Shown: positions 43,569 through 48,833 of the stretch, one piece after another
Position numbering within the stretch: the stretch's first letter is position 1
Layout of the letters: each line of letters opens with the position of its first letter
DNA from: Roseicella aerolata
GTDB lineage: Bacteria > Pseudomonadota > Alphaproteobacteria > Acetobacterales > Acetobacteraceae
Direction of reading: 5' to 3'
Assembly (NCBI RefSeq): GCF_020523605.1
Contig: NZ_JAJAQI010000042.1
Span: 1 to 48,833 of the forward strand
DNA: 48,833 nucleotides
The notes under the pieces: generated by a model
Seen by the model: only the letters and a program-made list of their open reading frames with translations
Databases searched by the model: none
Told to the model about the DNA's origin: nothing
Made by a program: the position numbers and the translations under genes

Positions 43569-44156
43569 ATGACACTGACGATGTTGACCAGCGGCAGCGA
43601 TCTCTATGACGGTCGCAAATCCACCACTGCGCTCTGGGTCAATGGCCAGGAGGGCAATGACACCATCCTCGGCGGTGCCTTCAACGACACGCTGATCGGC
43701 ACCTTCGGCGCCGACCGGCTGGATGGCGGTGGCGGGCATGATTCGCTCAGCGGCGGCTTCGGCCAGGACAGCCTGGTCGGCGGCCTCGGCAATGACACGC
43801 TCGTCGGTGGCACGGGGGCCGACGTTCTCGTGGGCGGTGGTGGCGCGGATCTCTTCGTGTTCACGCCGGCCTCGACCGGCTGGGCGGCGGCCGGCGGCGG
43901 CGATGTCATCCGCGGCTTCGATGGCCTCGGCACCGGCGGCACCCAGGACAGGATCGTCTTCAAGGGCTACTCGCCGGAGGCGCATGTCGAGTTCGCTGGC
44001 TATTCCGCAGCGAACCCGCTGCTCCAGTACTACCGGATCTATGACTCGGCCGATTCCGAACCGGCCAGCCAAGTGGATCTGCTGACCATCCAGGTCACCC
44101 AGGCGGACAAGGACGCGGGCAGGCTGCTGGTCGCCGGCGACTATAGCTTCGCCTGA
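43569..44156 (+). CDS. Small RTX calcium-binding protein 4
   Basis: 195 residues, no signal peptide. MTLTMLTSGSDLYDGRKSTT is followed by RTX repeats GGAFNDTLIG, GGGGHDSLSGGFGQDSLVGG and GGTGADVLVGGGGADLFVF. The C-terminal part, GDVIRGFDGLGTGGTQDRIV and the ending AGRLLVAGDYSFA, differs from the DF-hydrophobic tail of the other three, so export may differ. It follows the AT-rich island. Confidence 0.85.
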   Translation: MTLTMLTSGSDLYDGRKSTTALWVNGQEGNDTILGGAFNDTLIGTFGADRLDGGGGHDSLSGGFGQDSLVGGLGNDTLVGGTGADVLVGGGGADLFVFTPASTGWAAAGGGDVIRGFDGLGTGGTQDRIVFKGYSPEAHVEFAGYSAANPLLQYYRIYDSADSEPASQVDLLTIQVTQADKDAGRLLVAGDYSFA

Positions 44157-44262
44157 GGCGGGAAGGCGCACCGCGGCCGGTCCGGCCGGGGCATGCCGCC
44201 GCCCGGTTGCGCCCATCCGGAGGGCGGGGCAGTGTCCCGCCGTCCGGAAGGGGAAAACCATA

Positions 44263-45255
44263 ATGACCAAGGCTGGGGTGATCGGACGGCGCGAGGCCGG
44301 GCTGCTGGCGATGGGGGCCGCGCTGGGCCTGCCGCGCGCGGGCCGGGCGCAGGCGGCATGGCCGGACCGTCCCGTGCGGCTCATCGTCCCCTTCGGCGCC
44401 GGCGGCGCGGCCGATACCCTCTCCCGCACCATCGCCAATGCCTTTCCGCCGCATGCCGGCGGCCAGACCCTGGTGGTCGAGAATCGCGGCGGCGCAGGCG
44501 GCACCATTGCCGGCGCGGCGGTGGCGCAGGCGCGGCCGGACGGCACCATGCTGATGATGGCCGACCTCAGCGCCAATGCCATCGCGCGGGAACTGCAGCC
44601 GAGCACCCCCTACGACCCCGCGACCGCCTTCACCCCGATCTGCCATCTGGTGAACCTGCCGCTCGCGCTGGTCGTCCCGGCCTCCCTTCCGGTGAATGAC
44701 GTGGCCGGCTTCGTCGCCCTGGCGCGGCAGCGCGGCGACATGCCCTATGCCCATCCCGGCATCGGCTATATCGGCCATCTCGCGCAGGAATTCATGAACC
44801 GCGAGCTCGGCCTGAAGATGACGCCGGTGCCCTATCGCAGCGGCGCGGAGGTAGCGCGGAGCATCATCGCCGCCGAGACGCAGAGCACCTTCATGACCGT
44901 CTCCACCTCGCTCCCCTTCATCCGGGAGGGCAAGGTGAAGGCGCTCGCCGTCACCTCCCGCGCACCCGTCGCGCAGGTGCCCGGCGTGCCGCCGCTGGCC
45001 GCGACCCTGCCGGGCTTCGAGGCCATGGTCTGGCATGGCATCCTCGGCCCGGCCGGCCTGCCGGCCGAGATCGTCGCCGCGGCGAACCGCGTCTTCAACG
45101 CAGTGGCCGCGGAGCCGGCGGTGCGGGAGGCGGTGCAGACCCGCCAGGCCGGCGAGGTGGTCGGCGGCACGCCGGAGCAGTTCGGCGCCTTCATCCAGGC
45201 CGAGAGCGCGCGCTGGACGCCGCTGATCCGTGCCCTTGGCCTGCGTGCGGAGTGA
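44263..45255 (+). CDS. Tripartite tricarboxylate transporter (Bug/TctC) binding protein, copy 3
   Basis: 330 residues. A leader GRREAGLLAMGAALGLPRAG ends RAQA. The fingerprint is AWPDRPVRLIVPFGAGGAAD, VVENRGGAGGTIAGAAVA and PYRSGAEVARSIIAAETQST. It is a different subgroup from the two at 28605 and 29734: GAGGAADT replaces PAGGPTDF. No TctAB gene is nearby. GGAAGGGG precedes ATG. A Nudix gene follows after 7 bp. Confidence 0.9.
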   Translation: MTKAGVIGRREAGLLAMGAALGLPRAGRAQAAWPDRPVRLIVPFGAGGAADTLSRTIANAFPPHAGGQTLVVENRGGAGGTIAGAAVAQARPDGTMLMMADLSANAIARELQPSTPYDPATAFTPICHLVNLPLALVVPASLPVNDVAGFVALARQRGDMPYAHPGIGYIGHLAQEFMNRELGLKMTPVPYRSGAEVARSIIAAETQSTFMTVSTSLPFIREGKVKALAVTSRAPVAQVPGVPPLAATLPGFEAMVWHGILGPAGLPAEIVAAANRVFNAVAAEPAVREAVQTRQAGEVVGGTPEQFGAFIQAESARWTPLIRALGLRAE

Positions 45256-45262
45256 GAATGGG

Positions 45263-46039
45263 ATGACAGACGCGAAACCCCCGGTTCCCGCGCGGCCGGC
45301 CGCGACCGTCCTGCTGGTCCGCGACGGCGAGGCCGGGATCGAGGTCTTCATGGTGGTCCGCCACCGGGAGATCGAATTCGCCGGCGGCGCCCTGGTCTTC
45401 CCGGGCGGCCGGGTGGAGGAGGACGACAAGGCGCTCGGCGGCGCGGACCCCATGGACGGCTTCCGCATCGCCGGCATCCGCGAGACCTTCGAGGAATGCG
45501 GCGTGCTGCTGGCGCGCCCGCGCGGCAGCGAGGCGCTGGTGGATGCGACCCGTCTGCTGGGGATCGAGGCGCTGCACCGCGCGGCGGTGGCGAAGGGCGA
45601 GGTGCCGCTCTCGGCCATGCTGGCGGCCGAGGGGCTGGAGCCGGCGATGGATGCCATGGTGCATTTCGCCCATTGGATCACCCCGGCCTCCCGCAGCAAG
45701 CGGTTCGACACGCAGTTCTTCCTGGCCGCCGCGCCGCCCGACCAGGTGGCGGTGCATGACGGGCATGAGAGCGAGGACAGCGTCTGGATCCGGCCCCTGC
45801 AGGCCTGCGAGGAAGCCAACCAGGGCAAGCGCCGTCTGGTCTTCGCCACCCGCAAGAACCTGGAAAAGCTGGCGCGCTTCGCGACCGTGGCGGAGGCGCT
45901 GGCGGCCAGCCGGCAGGCGCGGGTGGTCGCGGTGATGCCGGAGATGGTGCAGACCGAGCTCGGCTGGCGGCTGACCATCCCGGCCGAGGCGGATTACGGC
46001 GGCTCGGTCTTCGAGGTGCTGGACGCGCCGGCGATCTAA
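45263..46039 (+). CDS. Nudix hydrolase (NUDT19-like)
   Basis: 258 residues. The first part of the box is FPGGRVEEDDKALGG; the second, RIAGIRETFEECGVLLA, has the REx2EExG catalytic core. The spacing between them is longer than in classical Nudix proteins, as in the NUDT19/acyl-CoA-diphosphatase branch. FAHWITPASRSKRFDTQFFLA is also typical. It probably cleaves a nucleoside-diphosphate-linked substrate such as CoA. It starts 7 bp after the Bug gene. Confidence 0.9.
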   Translation: MTDAKPPVPARPAATVLLVRDGEAGIEVFMVVRHREIEFAGGALVFPGGRVEEDDKALGGADPMDGFRIAGIRETFEECGVLLARPRGSEALVDATRLLGIEALHRAAVAKGEVPLSAMLAAEGLEPAMDAMVHFAHWITPASRSKRFDTQFFLAAAPPDQVAVHDGHESEDSVWIRPLQACEEANQGKRRLVFATRKNLEKLARFATVAEALAASRQARVVAVMPEMVQTELGWRLTIPAEADYGGSVFEVLDAPAI

Positions 46040-46161
46040 GGGCGGAGGGACGCCCGCCCGCCGCGGCGAAGCGCATTCCGCGCCGCAGGCCGATCCGCGG
46101 GCGGCCGTTGCTGGCGGGGCGGCGTCACGTGCCCTGGCTTTCGCGCCCGTCCGCGATCGCC

Positions 46162-46353
46162 TCAGGCATCCCCGACGATCTGCACCACCTGCCCGGTCCC
46201 GCCGCAATCCGGGCAGGCCGCCGCGTCCCGGCGCCCGCTGCCGTGGCAGGCGGGGCAGGGGACCATGCCGGTCTGGGACGTGCCCGGTGCCGACTGGTCG
46301 CCGGGGTTGCGCGGCGGGGTACCGCCATCCACCTTGGCGGAGTCCTGGGCCAT
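46162..46353 (-). CDS. Small CxxCxGxG zinc-knuckle protein
   Basis: 63 residues. Two DnaJ-like zinc-knuckle motifs, CPACHGSG and CPDCGGTG, are spaced to bind one zinc ion, after a low-complexity N-terminus MAQDSAKVDGGTPPRNPGDQ. A strong ribosome-binding site (ggggGAGGcaaccc) precedes the ATG at 46353. It may be an adaptor or chaperone-like small protein; no family is recognised beyond the zinc motif. Confidence 0.7.
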   Translation of the reverse strand: MAQDSAKVDGGTPPRNPGDQSAPGTSQTGMVPCPACHGSGRRDAAACPDCGGTGQVVQIVGDA

Positions 46354-46613
46354 GGGTTGCCTCCCCCTTCCATCATCCGTGGAGTCGAACGGGGGAGGCC
46401 CCGGGCCGTTCCTGGCGCGCGCAAGCCCCAGGGCGGGGCTGAGGCCGCCGCGCATGACGCGCCGATGACGCGCCGGACAGGGACGGCCGCAGGCCGGGGC
46501 GGGCGGCGCCCGTCCGCGCCCCCAGGGGGTTGCCCCGGCCGCGCCGCTCGGGGCATGAACCCCTCTCATCCCCGGAGCTCCGCCGCCTTGGCCGCCCTGT
46601 CCGTCGCCCCCTG

Positions 46614-47501
46614 ATGACGCGCGTCCTCCGCTACGCCGCCGCCAGCGTCGCCATCGCCTGCATCGTGCTGGCCCTGAAGCTCGGCGCCTGGTGGCTGACC
46701 GGCAGCGTCGCCCTGCTGGCCGATGCGCTGGAGAGCGTGGTGAACGTCGCGGCCGCCGGGGCGGCGCTGCTGGCCGTGCGCTACGCCGCCCTGCCGCCGG
46801 ATGCCAACCACCCCTATGGCCATGCCAAGGCGGAGTATTTTTCCGCCGTGCTGGAAGGGGCGCTGATCGTCCTGGCGGCCATCGCCATCCTGCACGAGGC
46901 CTGGGGCGCCTTCCAGGCGCCGCGCGCGCCGGAGCAGGCGGTGGCCGGCCTGCTGGTCTCGGCGGTGGCGACCGCCATCAATGCCGGCTGGGCCTGGCTG
47001 CTCTTCCGGGAGGGACGGCGGGCCCGTTCCCCCGCCCTGCTGGCCGATGCCCGCCACCTGCTGGCCGATGTCGTGACCTCGGCCGGCGTGCTCATCGGTG
47101 TCGGCGCGGTGGCGGCCACCGGCCTGCTCTGGCTGGATCCGCTGCTGGCGGCGCTGACCGCGCTCAACATCCTCTGGTCCGGCAGCAAGCTGATGCGGGA
47201 ATCCGTCGGCGGGCTGATGGATGAGGCGGTGGAGCCCGGGCTGCTGGCCCGCATCCGCGGCGCCGTCTCGACCAGCGCGGAGGGGGCGATCGAGGCGCAT
47301 GACCTCCGCACCCGCCATGCCGGGCGGCTGACCTTCATCGAATTCCACCTGGTGGTGCCGGGCCAGATGACGGTGGACCAGGCGCATGCCATCTGCGACC
47401 GCATCGAGGCGGCGCTGAAGGCCGAGATCGAGGGCGCGACCATCACCATCCATGTCGAGCCCGAGGGCAAGGCCAAGCATCACGGCGTGCTGGTGCTGTG
47501 A
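46614..47501 (+). CDS. Cation diffusion facilitator (CDF) metal exporter
   Basis: 295 residues, six membrane segments, then a cytoplasmic metal-sensing domain from about 205. TGSVALLADALESVVNVAAA and DANHPYGHAKAEYFSAVLEG are the signature; TM5 carries ARHLLADVVTSAGVLIGV with the His-x3-Asp pair. The TM2 site reads DALESVVN, lacking the second Asp of zinc transporters, which suggests altered metal choice. It likely exports iron or another divalent cation. The start at MTRVLRY leads directly into TM1. It overlaps tonB by four bases. Confidence 0.92.
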   Translation: MTRVLRYAAASVAIACIVLALKLGAWWLTGSVALLADALESVVNVAAAGAALLAVRYAALPPDANHPYGHAKAEYFSAVLEGALIVLAAIAILHEAWGAFQAPRAPEQAVAGLLVSAVATAINAGWAWLLFREGRRARSPALLADARHLLADVVTSAGVLIGVGAVAATGLLWLDPLLAALTALNILWSGSKLMRESVGGLMDEAVEPGLLARIRGAVSTSAEGAIEAHDLRTRHAGRLTFIEFHLVVPGQMTVDQAHAICDRIEAALKAEIEGATITIHVEPEGKAKHHGVLVL

Positions 47502-48580
47502 CCGCCCTGGCCCAAGCCGCCCCGATCGCGCCGGCGATGGAGGGGCGCCCCGCCCTGGCCTCCCGCCGGCTGCTGCCGGCCTGGGCGCCGTTCGCCTCCC
47601 TGCTGTTGCACGGCGCGGTGCTGGGCGCGGCGCTGTTCCTGCTGCAGCGATCGCCGCCCCCTGCCGCGCCGGGGGAGACGGGCGTCGAGTTCCTCTGGGA
47701 CCAAGCGGAGGAGGCTTCGCTGGCGACCGGCGAGGCGACGGAGACCCCGGGCCAGCCCGCCACGGTCGAGGGGCCGCCCCCGCCCGAGCCGGCCATGGCA
47801 CAGCCCCCGCCGTCCGCGCCCATGGCCGCCGCGCCCGCGCCACCCGTGCCGCCACCGGAGGCGCCCGCGCCGCCGCGCGAGGCCGCCCTGCCACCTCCCG
47901 ACCCGGCGGTGTCCCCGCCGCCGGTCGCCCCTCCGCCACCGGCGCCGGGCAGCCTCGCGCTGGCGCTGCCACCGGTGCCGCCCGATGCGCCCGCGCCGGT
48001 GGCCCTGCCGCCGCCCGCCCCGCCAGCCCAGGTGGAGCCCGAGGCGCCCGAGGTCCTGCCCTTGCCGCCGTCCGCCCCGGCAACCGAGGCGGAGCCCGAA
48101 ACCGCCGAGGCCCTGCCCCTGCCGCCGCCGATGCCCTCGCCGCCGCCGCCGTCGGCCCGTCCGGCCCCAGCCAGGCAGGCCCCGGCCCCGGCGCAGGCCG
48201 CCCCCCCGGCGCGGGCGCCCGGGCCGCCACCGATGGCCGCCACGCCCGGCGCCGGCGCGCAGGCCAGCATCGCCGGCGGCAGCCAGGCGCTGGGCCGGGT
48301 CTCGCCGCCCGGGCTGCTGGACGGCGTACGCAACCCGGAGCCGGAATACCCCTATCTCAGCCGGCAGCGCGGGGAGCAGGGGACCGTGTCCGTGCTGCTC
48401 CGCATCTCCGAGGCCGGCCGTGTGCTGGAGGTCGAGCTGCTGCGGAGCTCGGGCCATCCCACGCTCGACGACTCCGCGAAGCGGGCGGCGCTGCTGTCGC
48501 GGTTCAAGCCGGCGATGCGGGACGACATGCCCGTCCCTGGCACGATCCGCACATCCTACCATTTCAGACTGGACCGATAG
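47498..48580 (+). CDS. tonB: TonB family protein
   Basis: 360 residues. One membrane anchor at about 27-50 (FASLLLHGAVLGAALFLLQ), a long proline/alanine-rich spacer spanning about 65-270, and a C-terminal TonB domain with NPEPEYPYLSRQRGEQGTVS and VSVLLRISEAGRVLEVELLR. TonB transmits proton-motive force to outer-membrane receptors; no exbBD is in the window. Its stop codon TAG is directly against the right inverted repeat, so the IS inserted at or just after its 3' end and the tail may differ from the native one. Confidence 0.92.
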   Translation: MTALAQAAPIAPAMEGRPALASRRLLPAWAPFASLLLHGAVLGAALFLLQRSPPPAAPGETGVEFLWDQAEEASLATGEATETPGQPATVEGPPPPEPAMAQPPPSAPMAAAPAPPVPPPEAPAPPREAALPPPDPAVSPPPVAPPPPAPGSLALALPPVPPDAPAPVALPPPAPPAQVEPEAPEVLPLPPSAPATEAEPETAEALPLPPPMPSPPPPSARPAPARQAPAPAQAAPPARAPGPPPMAATPGAGAQASIAGGSQALGRVSPPGLLDGVRNPEPEYPYLSRQRGEQGTVSVLLRISEAGRVLEVELLRSSGHPTLDDSAKRAALLSRFKPAMRDDMPVPGTIRTSYHFRLDR

Positions 48581-48833
48581 TCTTACTGTGTCACTTGCTT
48601 CTTGGCCGTATACGCTGTTTCTGCAGGCAGCAGGGGCAGCGCGGGAGGAGGTGGACAAGGCCGACGGTGAGGCGGCGGCGAATGCTGGCGATTGAGTGCG
48701 GCACGTGGCGCTCAGGCCGGACCGGCACCGCGCGGCTGGAAGCCTTTGGATAGCGCAGGTGTCTTGAGCCGCCGCGCGGTGAAGCGGGATTGAGGGGGGA
48801 AAAGGCAGCGCTCGGCCACGAGGAAGCCGTAGG
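48581..48833 (-). mobile_element. Right terminal inverted repeat: 3' end of an IS701-type insertion sequence
   Basis: Exact reverse complement of bases 1-253. On the minus strand it encodes the same frameshifted transposase tail, so both copies point their 3' ends into the window. The four bases just inside, read outward from the IS on the minus strand, are ctat, unlike ttaa on the left; this argues against a single recent transposition of the whole interval as a unit, but is weak because TSD boundaries are not fixed. Confidence 0.6.

Noticed and set aside
41615-44156. RTX repeats in the DNA as tandem repeats or a CRISPR array
   Set aside because: The periodicity is the nine-residue protein repeat inside coding frames; there are no identical direct repeats with unique spacers.

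Overview
The window is high-GC DNA with dense, short-spaced operons. Gene content points to an alphaproteobacterium, most likely Acetobacteraceae (Roseomonas-like): many Bug/TctC, TRAP and ABC solute-binding proteins with twin-arginine-type leaders, a bacterial ferredoxin-NADP reductase, a homospermidine pathway, and small secreted RTX-repeat proteins. This placement is inference from gene content; there is no rRNA or other marker gene.

Both ends are the same 253 bp in inverted orientation (1-253 and 48581-48833). They look like the 3' end of an IS701-type transposase gene plus the insertion-sequence terminus. The window may therefore be a contig that stops in a repeated IS, or the interior of a composite element; the sequence alone cannot decide.

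Left part, 0.7-7.1 kb (minus strand): a TRAP transporter operon with two near-duplicate binding proteins, DctQ, DctM and a hydratase-like gene, preceded by a ferredoxin-NADP reductase. From 7.4-11.8 kb (plus): an exported phytase-like esterase, an amidase, a GNAT acetyltransferase and a persulfide dioxygenase. From 11.9-17.3 kb (minus): a complete urea ABC transporter, urtABCDE, with an EamA exporter upstream.

Middle, 18.6-28.5 kb: a peptide-binding protein with a glyoxalase-II-like hydrolase (plus), the first RTX protein, then on the minus strand a gamma-glutamyltransferase followed by a dipeptide-type ABC transporter (dppBCDF), a PfpI/DJ-1 protein and a DUF2795 protein. From 28.6-33.4 kb (plus): two tandem Bug binding proteins with an alcohol dehydrogenase, an NTF2-like protein (minus) and a second dehydrogenase.

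Right part, 33.4-48.6 kb: a second RTX protein; a polyamine set (agmatinase, PLP decarboxylase, homospermidine synthase; minus); a NIPSNAP protein; a three-gene thiol module (partner protein, Cys-rich UGSC-type protein, GST); a third RTX protein; DUF1028; a fourth RTX protein downstream of an AT-rich island; a third Bug protein with a Nudix hydrolase; a 63-residue zinc-knuckle protein; a CDF metal exporter and TonB.

The most unusual signals are a two-part family of palindromic intergenic repeats, with compensatory base changes in its stems and a fixed internal order at three loci; the Cys-rich UGSC-type module; and four dispersed small RTX paralogues with no secretion apparatus nearby. No tRNA, rRNA or CRISPR array was seen.
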